Positions 15,009 through 26,596 of a DNA stretch of 64,000 nucleotides are shown here, in pieces. The DNA is from Glandiceps talaboti (Eukaryota; Hemichordata; Enteropneusta; Spengelidae): NCBI RefSeq assembly GCF_964340395.1, contig NC_135567.1, positions 12,191,484 to 12,255,483 of the forward strand. The letters run 5' to 3'. Position numbers and translations under genes: made by a program. The notes under the pieces were generated by a model. That model searched no databases and was not told the DNA's origin. It saw only the letters and a program-made list of their open reading frames with translations. The stretch's first letter is position 1, and each line of letters starts with the position of its first letter.

Positions 15009-15139
15009 AACGACTATCGCTTCTACACTATTCTGCTATCCAAAATGGTGTTTTTATTTTTTTTTTTTAAATTTCGCTATCCTTTCCAATAGTATGTCAG
15101 TTCGGGTAGCGGAATTATAGTGTAGAAGCAACAGTCGTT
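15009..15139. mobile_element. small foldback element
   Basis: The arm 15,009-15,041 (starting AACGACTATCGCTTCTACAC) is the imperfect reverse complement of 15,104-15,139 (ending GTGTAGAAGCAACAGTCGTT). About 33 bp of stem enclose about 62 bp that include a T-rich run. Weaker pairing seems to extend outward (TGTACACCT / AGGTCTACA). I infer a MITE-like or foldback repeat; as RNA it would form a long hairpin inside the intron. Confidence 0.65.
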
Positions 15140-16538
15140 CAGGTCTACAAGTACGTTGTATTCAGGAAAAAACAGGTGAAAAAATACTGGGAGATATTTG
15201 TCTATTTTTGAGAAAACATACTATATGCAGTGGTCTAATCCTGTCACGCCTTGTAGGAGAATTCAAAGTATGCACCTGGATATTTCAAACATTACGGGCA
15301 TGCGCATTGAAAACAAGTTAAGTTCGGTCTGCCTTGGGGTAAATTCGAATCACGCATGTTGACGTTGCTGGATTGCTATTCAGAAATTCTTAGAGACGTT
15401 TATATCATTGTTCGCAGTGTGAACAAAGTGACGAATTCTCACGTGAAATTTAAAAAAAAATAGTAGATTTTAGATTGATTGCATATGTTTGTATGGGACT
15501 GGGTGGGGTGAGGTAGGGCTGCAAAGCAGTAAATATCGTTTGAATCGACTACATCCTGTATCACCGGTCCGGTTCGGTTACAGTGTAACAAAAGCGGCAA
15601 TTGCAATTCCATACGTGCAAGGTCGTGTTTGTCATAGCTTTGATAAAGGGCGGCCATGTAGAAAAAACACAATTGACGTCATCTGTCTGTTTTCTGGTAA
15701 AGTGCCATGTCAAATCGCACGTTTCGTCAGAGATAGATATTTTGCATGTCCATCATCATGTTCTCTGAGAAGCGCATACTAAGTATACTGTATACTAAGT
15801 TTGAATTCTGCCAATAACAAGTTGTGGTTAAGTATGTTTCAGTATTTAGAATTCAACAGGGATCTTTTACACTACAGCAAAAAAAAGGGCCAAAGCGTAT
15901 ATGTTTAGCTTGTGACTATAAAAACAACATTGTAAAACAGGAAAACGAACAATGCATTCTACAAAAGAATTGACCGGGCATCCAAACTGTTGTGTACTAG
16001 TCACCGATCTCATTTAGACGCGACAATACTTCGTTACTTGCCAGACTACAACATGCCGCTGGTTTTCATTTCATTGATTTGTTCGCTGAAACTACTCGGT
16101 GTGGAATGTTGCTCTCTACCATATTATTAACTCTGTCAATATAAACTACAGACGTTGAAATATTGCCATGGCAACATAAGTCTAGGATTGTCTAGCAGTA
16201 TACAATGTTGTCACCTGTTGGCCTTCAATATGTTAATCACTGTCCGCCAGAATATAAAATGAGAATCACACGACTTTGCCAGGCAAGTGGTGCATGGTGT
16301 CGTGAGTTCAGAAGTTCAGAGTGAGAACAATTGTTCCGTAAGGTCAGAGACTTGTCTCTGGCTTCCCAATGTAGCGATCCTCCATCAACTCCAAGATTTA
16401 TACCATTTAAAAAAAATTGACTTTGCAATTACCACCAACAACTTTGTTGTTATAGAAGTGAGCCACTAGTAAGTACATCATAGGCTTACATTATAGATGA
16501 CGATGTGTGATTGTAGCAACCGGTAATTTGTAAATAAT
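15140..16538. other. no exon seen
   Basis: No supported gene. A pair of overlapping frames near 15,439-15,782 on opposite strands are unrecognised. Confidence 0.5.
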
Positions 16539-16876
16539 CCCCTTTTTCGTAGAGCGAGTCAGTTGTATTGAATAAACTATCAAGATCAGGGCCTAATCAC
16601 AAGGTTTCATGTTGAGATAGACACCATACAAATAGCACACACATCACTTACAATGTGCGGGCTCTGTATTTAGCTACTGGTATGAACAGTAACAACATGC
16701 ACACTACTACACATGGTGTAATCTGTTGAAGGTGAAACAAAATCGATGGCCAGTGCAGTGTAAGTGATGTATGTGGGTTATCTTCATGGTGTCTATCTCA
16801 ATATGAAACCTTGTGATCAGGCTCACTGATCTTGATAGTTCATTTAATAGCTTTGACTCGGTCTACAGAAAAGGGG
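16539..16876. mobile_element. MITE copy 1, about 338 bp, long terminal inverted repeats
   Basis: The element starts CCCCTTTTTCGTAGAGCGAG and ends with the near-complement CTACAGAAAAGGGG. The inverted arms are at least 100 bp long and include AAACTATCAAGATCAG with its complement CTGATCTTGATAGTT, and GAGATAGACACCAT with ATGGTGTCTATCTC. The whole element recurs at 19,029-19,363 in the opposite orientation. There is no open reading frame of note. A non-autonomous DNA transposon with subterminal inverted repeats is the best explanation. Confidence 0.85.
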
Positions 16877-17747
16877 TGTAATTCTATTGAGCTCGGCCTC
16901 TGACCTTGCAAAATCCCAGAACTTATAACCATAAATGCCAACTGCCATAGCCTCTTTAGGCCTAAAGAAAATAGTTTGTTTCCGATTACCCGACACCACC
17001 TAGCTTTTCTCTGCTGACCCTAAACTTTTTTTCTTTTTTTTTAAGAGTTCACTAGAGTTCTTTATTCGCAATAACACAAATTGATAAATAATAAACAAAA
17101 GTGAAATGAAAATAATGAAAATGACATTCGAGAAATAAATAATAAAATCACAAAAAATGTGAAGTCTCTCGAGGACTAGTGGATGAGGAAACTGGCACCA
17201 ACTTAAAATGACAAAATAAAACCGTTCCTTCAATCTGTAATGGCTTTACATCAGTAATGGGAAAAAATAAACAACACAGAGACCATTTTGAAAACAATGC
17301 CGGGAAAACCTGAACTAGACACATGAAAACTAATATATAATATTATAAAATAAATAAAAAATCTACCTACCACACCTATTCTAATTTTTTTTTCATTAGG
17401 ACTTAGACAACATTTTAAAACTAAATTTGATATCTCATGTACATCGTAAAGCTACAAACGATATTTTGCCTGCGAAATCACAGAACAATCTCATCTATAT
17501 CGTAAGTTTGACATCACGACAGGTCACGAATGAATGAAGGTCATGTGATTACATGATTGACATAGCCGTTGGGCGCAATTTGATAAGTGCTGACGAGTAT
17601 AGTGCGATTAAATATTACAGTTTTCGTAAAATTCGTTTCAAAATTGCTGAAAAAATATATGGATTGTCTTTATATATGTAATTCTATGAATTCAGTGTAA
17701 GTCTTAAGTCATATGCTCTGCGTATGATTCAGTGCACTGCAAATACT
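16877..17747. other. no exon seen
   Basis: Very AT-rich DNA, with T-runs near 17,026-17,042 and 17,385-17,394. No gene or transposon end recognised. Confidence 0.55.
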
Positions 17748-17817
17748 CACCTACGGCTCGTATATGTATTAGTCCGCAGAATCACCTCCGGCTCGTATAT
17801 GTATTAGTCCGCAGAAT
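17748..17817. repeat. 35-bp tandem duplication
   Basis: 17,748-17,782 and 17,783-17,817 differ at one base (CACCTACGG / CACCTCCGG). This is a recent single duplication. Confidence 0.93.
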
Positions 17818-17980
17818 CATATACTTGGGGCATTGTGACGTAAAACTAAATGTGTAACGTTGATTTCGTGAAATTATATATAAAGAGCCACATTGATTTA
17901 GTAGAGCAGCTGGTGTAATCTTAAAATCGTACTAATTTCTGTTCTTCAAATAGGGCTTACAAATCTCGGCGTTGTTAAAG

Positions 17981-18502
17981 GGAAAGCCAACACAAGTCAT
18001 AGGGCTATGTAGGTTTGCTACATTGGAATGCCAACACAAATCATAGAGCTATGTAGGGTCGCTACATTGGAAAGCCAACACAAGTCATAGGGCTATGTAG
18101 GGTTGCTACATTGGAAAGCCAACACAAATCATAGAGCTATGTAGGGTCGTTACATTGGAAAGCCAACACAAATCATAGAGCTATGTAGCTACATTGGAAA
18201 GCCAACACAAGTCAGTGAGCTATGCAGGGTTGCTACATTGGAAAGCCAACACAAATCATAGAGCTATGTAGGGTTGCTCTATTGGAAAGCCAACACAAAT
18301 CATAGAGCTATGTAGGGTTGCTACATTGGAAAGCCAACACAAGTCATAGAGCTATGTAGGGTTGCTACATTGGAAAGCCAACACAAGTCATAGAGCTATG
18401 TAGGGTTGCTACATTGGAAAGCCAACACAAGTCATAGAGCTATGCAGGGTTGCTACATTGGAAAGCCAACACAAGTCATAGAGCTATGCAGGGTCGCTAC
18501 AT
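17981..18502. repeat. 44-bp minisatellite, 12 copies
   Basis: Units begin GGAAAGCCAACACAA and contain GCTATGTAGGGTTGCTACAT. The first start is 17,981, and a thirteenth truncated start lies at 18,503. One unit near 18,181 lacks six bases. Most units contain ATGTAG-GGTTG-CTACAT, a perfect six-base stem with a five-base loop, so the array can form a row of about ten small hairpins. Confidence 0.94.
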
Positions 18503-19028
18503 TGGAAAGCCAAACAATTTTCTTCTATTGCAAAAGAAACTATACTCGTTAACGACATTCTGATCAATACAAAGTTTCTCGTGCTTTCGTTCTATTGCCT
18601 GTGTTTATACTTTAATGTAGTATTTAAATGTTCATTTGTCAATCGTTCCATGGTCGTTTTGTGTGATTTTTATAGTACCAGCGAGAATTTCCCACGTGTT
18701 GTATTCCAATTCAATAAGCAAATACCTTTGATGTATGTGGTACAGGTCAAGGTGTCACATTTTAGGCAAGGATGTAAAACAGTAGCCCGACTGTATGGTA
18801 GAGATACGTTCTTTTATTTAAAAAAAGACCCCCTAGCACAGACATAATTTCCTTCAAGCAAATGCACTTGTGTTTATTTAGCGGGTTGTATTATGCTTTT
18901 AAACGTATCATGCTCACAATATATTTATGATTTCCACAGTATGTCTTTTGTTAGATATAGATAGAAAGTTTAATCTGTCGTATAACTTGTAGGGAAGTGA
19001 ACATTGATTACAAGAGCTGAGAGACAGA
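18503..19028. other. no exon seen
   Basis: An 88-codon plus-strand frame (18,581-18,847) is Cys- and Phe-rich but unrecognised and lacks splice context. Confidence 0.5.
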
Positions 19029-19363
19029 GGGGCAAAGCTATTGTAAATGAACTATCAAGATCAGAGAGCCAAATCACAAGGTTTCATATTGAGATAGACA
19101 CCATAAAAATAACCCACATATAAATCACTTACACTGCACTGACCATGGATTTTGTTTGAACTTCAACAGGCTGTAGCATGTGTAGTAGTGTGCATGCTGT
19201 TACAGTTTATACCAATATCGAAAATAAAAAATACAGAGCCCGCACATTGTAAGTGCTGTTTGTGTGCTATTTGTATGGTGTCTATCTCAACATGAAACCT
19301 TGTGATTAGGCCCTGATCTTGATAGTTTATTCAGTACAACTGACTAGCTCTACGACAAAGGGG
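19029..19363. mobile_element. MITE copy 2, about 335 bp, inverted relative to copy 1
   Basis: The right arm here (ACAATGTAAGTGCTG-type sequence through TGTCTATCTCAACATGAAAC to GACAAAGGGG) is the reverse complement of the left arm of the 16,539 element. The left arm matches that element's right arm. The interiors also correspond (CTTCAACAG, CATGTGTAGTAGTGTGCATG). The two copies in opposite orientation 2.2 kb apart could pair with each other. Confidence 0.85.
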
Positions 19364-19661
19364 TGTAAACTCAATAGAACCACTCACTATCACATGACGA
19401 CTAGCAACGGTAGGCCTACTCATGTGAAAAAAGGTTTCATCGATCGTGACAATTGTTGTAATAGAATTTCTACTCGCTACACACTTCAGTAACCACTTAT
19501 AGACGAGGTCGGACTTTATTTTCTTAGGTCATGATGGGGGAATTTTTAGACCGCACCTTCTCTTGTGTGTCATTCCTCAGTGCCAGTCAATTACGTTCAT
19601 TCATATATTGGCTTAAATGTGTGTGTGAGGGTAGTAGGGTGAGTGAGTGAGTGCAAGCATA

Positions 19662-19988
19662 CGTACATACACACCCGCACGCACACACGCACATACATAT
19701 GTACATCCATCCATACAACATACATACATACATACATACATACATACATACATACATACATACATACATCCACCCACCATACATACATCCATCCATCCAT
19801 CCATCCATCATACATACATACATACATACATACATACATACATACATACATACATACATACAAACACACATACATCCACCCACCCACCCACATACACACA
19901 CACACACACACATACATCCATCCATCCATCCATCTATACATACATACATACATACATACATACATACATACATACATACATACATACA
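19662..19988. repeat. CATA / CATC / CCAC compound microsatellite
   Basis: About 330 bp of CATA interspersed with CATC and CCAC blocks. The 120-140 codon frames on both strands are period-4 artefacts. Confidence 0.96.
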
Positions 19989-22337
19989 TGGTCCAATCAC
20001 TGGTTAGGTTTATTTTCACACTAAGTAGTCGGATTCAGTAAGCACAATCTTCGCATTTATTATGTTTTGTTTGTGATAAAAACGAAACTTGTCATCGATA
20101 TTTGTATATAACGTTTTCAGTGGATTCAGTCAAATATTTGTCGATGTAACGGCTATGATAATTTGTAGGCACTCAAAAGACGGCAATAGGCATATTTGTT
20201 TGACGCCGAACAAACAATAATGTAAACGCCATAAGTGTACGTTCTGAACCATTTGAGGCATATAATACTTCTAATCTGGTTAATACCGCGCTGATGAAGA
20301 TAGATTTATGAAAAATACTACTAATTCGATAACTCCAAATTAAGAATTTGTCCCACATTTTTTATGCAAACAACAACTCGTGATCGTAACCTACATTCAC
20401 TAAAATGTGTGACCAGTCATCTGAAATCCTTTCACCAAGTTTTAGGTCTGTTCCATGGTAAACAACGTTTTATTGACAATGCAACAATGACCCGGATTTT
20501 AGGCCAACACCCTTAAATACAATAGCAAGAGAAATCACACGATACATTCCAACAGGTGATTAGTGCGGAGAGTCATAACTTATAGTGACAAACAAATAAC
20601 AGACAGATATATTTTTGACGACAAACCTGTCCACCATTTTGTTTTTCAATAAAGGCAGTACAGTCATGGATCATAATCACGAACAATCAAGAGAAGGTTT
20701 GTTGACGACAACTTCGAGACCAGCATTTTGTGACTTGAAAACATCTCTTTAAACTCCACCTAGCTTTATTGACTGTTAACGTTAATCGCCAGGCCCCCGC
20801 CTCCCGTATGTGTACAACCAGTCATTTTTCCCGCCAGTTATTTGAAAGCTTGATAGTAGCACTCGCTGGATCTGGAACGTTTATTAACACTGTTTTGCTA
20901 TATATAATGACAATCGTAATACATGGTATCGCTTATTCTGACAAGTATTGAATCACCCGTTGGTAAACATATGAAGCATATTAAACACATGTTATGGTGC
21001 AATATCTTCAACGACATTGATTTTTGGGTCCGCACTCAAAATTCGGTTCCCCGATTTTATCTTACTACGTACTGTTTATAGGTACAGTACCCCTCCAAGT
21101 AATATGTACAATGCTTAATTATTGGTATTTCAACAAGTTTCAGTGAATACCTTATTGTTGTCAGATCTAGAGAATGACACAAATTACAGATAGTGTAGGT
21201 TTTAGCATGTACCCTGTCTGTCTACATATTGTATTTTAGCAATTTTAAGTGAATATTTGACAACTAGGCCTGACGTCAAATATTAGCGATCTGTCGCTAT
21301 CCACTTATTGCACATCTCTATGACAACGAAATTTTCCGCTCTGATGACCAAGAAGCTCGATATTTCTAAATTTTTCAGACAGGGTTGTGCGGACCAAATT
21401 CAAATTATTCAGATAAAAAACAAAAGCAGACCCATGGTTCAAAGATTTCCAGTCACTGAGACAAACAGACCTCTATTTTGATACTGTGAAGGGATAATTT
21501 ATAAAGCATGAAGACTTTTCCATGTTTTCGGCCCAACATTAAAACTTTGCAGACGAAAAGTCGACCCATGTGTATCCATTTTTTTTCGTAAAAATAATGA
21601 TTGTGGCAAATACCTCATTCTCGCAAGCCAAAGTTGTTATTTCTTCACCGACATTGCCTGTTGACGGCGCGTTTTGGACGGTGTCGTAAAAAAGGCCTTG
21701 GTTTGCGACGGTGCAAATACCTAGTATACCTGTATAACTTTCTTTCTACGGGAGTACCCATCCCCACGACTAGTCCTGTTAGCAGACGGAGTAAGTCTTC
21801 AATTTACAACTATTTGATGACACGACCTCCATTCTACAAACAACCGTCTGTTGGCTACCTTAAGTTGTGTAAACATTGATTCTTCGACGAGTTTCTAGTG
21901 TTGACATTCTGGGGATTCATCTGAAAGCTTTATTCTTCAGACCAACAAGTGTACAAATACAAAATGTCAGTTGTGTGTTATATAAAGTGAATGAAGTTTG
22001 TGTTCCGTACCCTGTACAATATATATCATTGTGCCAGCCCATAGTCTGATGCACTGGATAGCGGTACTGACTACCAATGCTACAGACAGGTATCATAAGT
22101 TCCCTATCAGTTTACATACTGGTCATTATTTATGGACTTAAAACACCGGTAGCTGTAGATATAACGTCACATTGTGTGCGATCAGCCCCATGAAATATCC
22201 ATTATCGGTCAATTTAAAACACTGCATATGTCGCACCTAATCTGTAACATAATGCTAACTTAGCGTGCCCTTTAAATCAAAGGAACCAAACTAGGCTACC
22301 ATCCACAGACACCCAACCACACGATCTATTTTTTTTA
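19989..22337. other. no exon seen
   Basis: About 2.3 kb of AT-rich sequence with short unrecognised frames. Near 21,678-21,714 it carries a copy of the GACGGTG(C/T)CGTAAA motif seen in the 51-bp repeat at 3.2 kb. Confidence 0.5.
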
Positions 22338-22375
22338 CCCCGAAGAAGGCAATGTGTGTATTGCCGAAATGTTGG
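22338..22375 (+). other. CCGAAGA-stem-GAAA hairpin, retroelement-like signature
   Basis: CCCCGAAGAA is followed by the perfect hairpin GGCAATGTGTGTATTGCC (six-base stem, six-base loop) and then GAAATGTTGG. Many animal retroelements carry a similar CTGAAGA-stem-GAAA-GTTGG box, whose layout matches the hammerhead core (CUGANGA, helix II, GAAA). Here the box reads CCGAAGA, one base off. No reverse-transcriptase frame is adjacent, so this is at most a truncated element tail. Confidence 0.4.
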
Positions 22376-22952
22376 TACTCGTAAAGTTCCCCTGAAGATA
22401 TCGTAGTAACTGGTTGCATACGTCCATCATTTTCACCTTACAAACCTTTCCCCAACTTGTAATTTTTTAACGTTAAATTTGTGCTTTTACGTAATCCTCA
22501 AATCAGGCCACGAAAATAAATAGTTTGATTCTACACCCCCCCCCCCACCTTGTGTGTCATGTGCGACCGTGCACGTCAGAGTTGTTTTGCACGCATCCTT
22601 AATCGAGGGCAAGAAAAAAATCGTTTTGTTTCGCGCCCCTTCGTGCATCACATGCAAACGTGCACATTCGAGCTTTTCCATATTTTCCCGGCAAACCTAT
22701 ATGCACACACGGCTGGAAATTATATTTGCAACGTGCTTGTGTGTACAGAATACTACGTCGATTGTGTACATCTACACGTACATATTAAAGCACTTTCGGA
22801 TTTACCTAGGACGAGAAACATAATATATTTTTTTGTTGGCCTTAGCGAATGTATACCTTTTTAATTGTTGCCGCCAAAGGTTAAATAAATATCTAACGAT
22901 ATATATGTTAATATTACTTTATTTAAATGGGAGTAAATTAAATATATGAACG
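22376..22952. other. no exon seen
   Basis: Contains a run of C near 22,537-22,547 and two local similar segments (TTTTGCACGCATCC / CACATGCAAACGTGCAC contexts at 22,560-22,670). Overlapping frames of 89 and 104 codons are unrecognised. Confidence 0.45.
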
Positions 22953-23155
22953 TAGAACTAAACGGCAACAACATTTAAGCAGACGTTGGAATGTGGACAA
23001 AATATTTTACAAACAAGTTATCAAATTTGACCACGTTTCAGCGGCTTAAGGTTTTGATAATATGCAATCGAAAGTCAATGATAAAAAAGATGGCAACTAA
23101 AATTAGCATATGATATAGTTCTGCCAATATTTTTAAAATTACAACAGAGTTTGTG
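22953..23155. repeat. 203-bp direct duplication, copy A
   Basis: Starts TAGAACTAAACGGCAACAAC and ends ACAACAGAGTTTGTG. Copy B at 23,367-23,570 differs at about ten positions, including small indels. Repeat ends are sharp on both sides, so this is either a segmental duplication or two insertions of one short element. Confidence 0.92.
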
Positions 23156-23366
23156 CTCAAAGGGAGTGAATTCTAAATTTTGGTCTCAAAATGACCAAAT
23201 ATATGTATGTACTTGTGGAGGTAAAGATCATTTATGTTGTCCCACTGAAAGGATGTATTACTGTAATTATCTAATTCGTGTACAAATCGTGCGTGAAGTA
23301 TTTCTATACTCTTAGCTGCAGTGTACTGTCCTGGGCTAAAAAGCTAGTTCAGTAGTTACTCGGCAC

Positions 23367-23570
23367 TAGAACTAAACGGCAACAACATTTGAGCAGACGT
23401 TGGAATGTGGACAAAATATTTTACAAACAAGTTATCAAATTTTTGACCACGTTTCAGCGGCCTAACGTTGTGATAATATGCAATCGAAAGTCAATGATAA
23501 AAAGATGGCAACTAAAATTTGCATATGAAATAGTTCTGCCAATATTTTTAAAATTACAACAGAGTTTGTG
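23367..23570. repeat. 203-bp direct duplication, copy B
   Basis: Partner of 22,953-23,155, offset by 414 bp at the left end and 415 bp at the right end. Downstream sequence differs at once, marking the boundary. Confidence 0.92.
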
Positions 23571-24290
23571 ATAGGCTAATACGTATTAGTTTTTATATAG
23601 CATCTCCCATAATGTTCTACAATATTTACAATTGGCACCCTTAACACATTGGGCCTTTATACTTGATCAACTCCCTTGGGAGCATACAATCTATTGCAGC
23701 CTTTATAAGCGAATATTATTAAAACATGCACTTGTAAAATCTATCCTACCAGGTCCCGAGTTAACACAGCTTGTTTTTGCTGGATGTGATTTGAATCTTA
23801 CCCAAGGACTTCAAAAATTGAGAAATAAACGGCGAGGCTCGAGACCTGCAACTTTCAGACTCCAAGTCGGTCACTCTAAGTATTAGGCCACCATGACCTG
23901 AATTCACTTTATAAAAATAGGTCAAGGCCGTTCGAGTGGCTTACAAACACACCTGTGAAAAGCCAACTTTTATTCCTGCCACATAATTTTGGAAACGGTG
24001 AAAGTTTGATTCAAGTTCAATTGAGAAACCCACTTGAAATTTAGAAGTCGATTTTAGAGCGAGCTCTGTTTGTTCTCTAGGGTCTATAAAGTATTAATGT
24101 CTTCAGGGACAAAAGTCTGAGATACCTGAGAAACTGCATTGACCTGAATTCCAATGTTTTATATAAAGTAGCATTGGGGATAGCTGCCGAGTAAGACATC
24201 CGGGGGCGCTATCAGTTACCAGCTCAGGTAGGGGTGTGCTGCCAACTCAGACCACACTTTAAACCCATTTTGACCAAACACCAATACCAT
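23571..24290. other. no gene I can support
   Basis: An 84-codon frame (23,632-23,886) is unrecognised. The sequence around it (CCCATAATGTTCTACAATAT onward) reads like the noncoding tail of an old repeat, but I cannot name it. Confidence 0.4.
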
Positions 24291-24502
24291 ATTTTAGACC
24301 ATTATAGACCTCAAAGTTATGATTAAGTTTTAGACAAAAATACATTTCCCTTGAGGTAACATTTTGGAGCAATTAATAACACAGATATGATTTAGTAATG
24401 GACAAGGACCACATTTTAGACCAAGCATAATCGAAAATAATACAGAACGAACCCATTTTAGACACTTCAGCTCGAAAAAACCAGACCCCATTTTAGACTG
24501 AG
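24291..24502. repeat. scattered CATTTTAGAC motif cluster
   Basis: (C)CATTTTAGAC or a close variant occurs near 24,290, 24,410, 24,452 and 24,490, in a stretch that looks like an eroded tandem repeat with a spacing near 40 bp. Confidence 0.45.
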
Positions 24503-24771
24503 TTTCAGACATAGTTAAAAGGAAATCGATACTGGAAATATAGATTATTGTCCGAATCAACTGACAGAGACATAAAACGTACACAGTTAAATAAAGGATC
24601 GTCAAGCTAATAAAGTAAAGTAATAAATTTGCTATCATTACGTATTGAACAGATTAGGAAACTACTAATGGATGATCTCGTTATAGGGAACTTGCAATCC
24701 AGACTGAGCATGCTCAGACGCAAAGGACTATGGGATTATGTGTGTTTTAATATACGATTCATATCAAATTA

Positions 24772-25170
24772 GGGATGTAAACGTGCATTTTTGGTTGAAA
24801 ATGTTTAATCCCAAAACTACTGAACAGATTGGGCAGAAATTGATTGGAACGTTTTCCAGGGCATTTATATCAGGAATTGTTCATGATTTGACGATCCAAT
24901 TGGTGATATGCAAATTATGGCTAAAAATGTGTCATTTTGGTCAAAAATCTATCATTCCAAAATAATGGAGTATATTGGGTTGATGAGAACATTCTTAGTG
25001 GTGTTTAGATTGAGAGTTGTTGATAACATGATGACCTTATTAGTGATATGTAAATTAGGTCCAAAAACGTGTTTTTTTGGTGAAAAATCTATAATTCCAA
25101 AACTACTGAGCAGATTGGGCAGAAATTTAATGGGGATGCACTGGGCATCTATATGAAATTGTCAATTTTA
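24772..25170. repeat. about three degenerate copies of a 140-145-bp repeat
   Basis: Each copy has an ATTTTGGT.AAAAAT core followed by a TCCAAAAC.ACTGA.CAGATTGGGCAG-like segment. The cores begin near 24,786, 24,931 and 25,072, and GTGATATGCAAATTA / GTGATATGTAAATTA recur 140 bp apart. The copies are old (many substitutions). The 75- and 82-codon frames here fall inside the repeat. Confidence 0.7.
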
Positions 25171-25319
25171 GTCAAAAACTTACATCTTGAAACAGCTTGG
25201 TGAATGGAGTAAAACCTGGTGGGGATATTTCTGGAGGTGATACTCTGCAGTTGTTGTTGAATCTTTTGACACGATTGGCCCTAGCAATCATGACCACGCC
25301 CTTAGCAACAGTGAAATGA

Positions 25320-25640
25320 CGATGCATATTACAAAGTTAACAACAGGGATGGGTAGGTAAGTGAACTCAGATTAAAAAAAGACCGCGACATCGCAACAGT
25401 GAAATACAGTTGTGCTACAATGCCATTGACACTATTTTTATATGCCCATAGCAATAGCTAAATGATGGGTTATATTGCAAAGATGAAAAGGGGGATGGGC
25501 AGGTAAGTTAGTACAGATTACAAATTACAAAAAGTATGTAAATATGCCTATAAACAAAACCACGCCCATCGCAACAGCAAATGCAGTTGTGCTACGTCTG
25601 AGTATGTAACTCCATTGGCGCTATTTTTATGCGATTGGTA
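25320..25640. repeat. two degenerate copies of a roughly 150-170-bp repeat
   Basis: The segment GGGATGGGTAGGTAAGT (about 25,347) recurs as GGGATGGGCAGGTAAGT (about 25,492). ATCGCAACAGTGAAATACAG (about 25,391) recurs as ATCGCAACAGCAAATGCAG (about 25,568), followed in both by TTGTGCTAC. Confidence 0.7.
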
Positions 25641-26352
25641 AACTCGACTCAAACCAACAACGTGAATTTGTAGTAATATTTGCTTGAGACACGGAACGAC
25701 TAAACCCATTAATGAGAAAAAGGGTAAACACCCCCCTCCCCCGCACTTCTTTACATGAGATTGTGACAAGTTATCAATAAAGATATGTCAGTGATGGCAA
25801 ACATAAACCTATCCCGTCAGTAGGTATTGCAAAAAACAACAACGTAGAACAAACTTACTGGTAGGATCTAGAGACACTGCACTGATGCTTCATACAAAAT
25901 GATGCTGACAGAATAACTGACGGTGATTTAGTATAGTATATTAACTGCCGTCACTGTATATTGCGGTTACACAAGTGATTGCGATTTTATAGCGTCTATG
26001 ATGACCGCCACACTTCTGAAATGGCGTGATTTTAGTGTCGTGTTCGTCGAGCTCGTATGGCGCCCTCTATGTCACAATATATAAAGAATGTAATGTAAAC
26101 GGCTCATGATCTCACACATTTCTTAATCCTAATAAATAATTTGTTTCAGTTAAATGATATTATTAAAATAAATTTTCAATGTTTTTGATTTACTGAACTT
26201 AATCACATATATCTGTTAGCTTTAAAAACTGCTTTTGGCAATTTTATTTTGAATGCTAAAATTTCAGTTTATTAATTTCGTGTTTTTATCGTTAGCTAAC
26301 TTTCGTTTTACTTTATTTTCTTACCATAAGGATATATATTACAGGTAAAAAG
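25641..26352. other. no exon seen
   Basis: AT-rich DNA immediately before the last microsatellite and the array. No gene recognised. Confidence 0.5.
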
Positions 26353-26446
26353 TCTGTATGTATGTATGTATGTATGTATGTATGTATGTATGTATGTATG
26401 TATGTATGTGTGTGTCTGTCTGTCCGTCTGTGTGTGCGTGTCTATG

Positions 26447-26509
<63 letters not shown>
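26353..26509. repeat. TATG / TGTC compound microsatellite
   Basis: A TATG run (26,353-26,408) passes through mixed TGTC to a pure TGTC run ending at 26,509. It lies less than 100 bp left of the CCP array edge. Confidence 0.97.
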
Positions 26510-26510
<1 letters not shown>

Positions 26511-26596
26511 ACAATTTTCTAAAAAACGGATGACTCAATTCAAACATGTTCCGTAGGGTAATGGAAAGAAGTGATTAGGTTTTGGTAATTATCCCA

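Noticed and set aside
24702-24716. Palindrome CTGAGCATGCTCAG
   Set aside because: A 14-bp palindrome without gene context in the presumed intron; chance occurrence is plausible.
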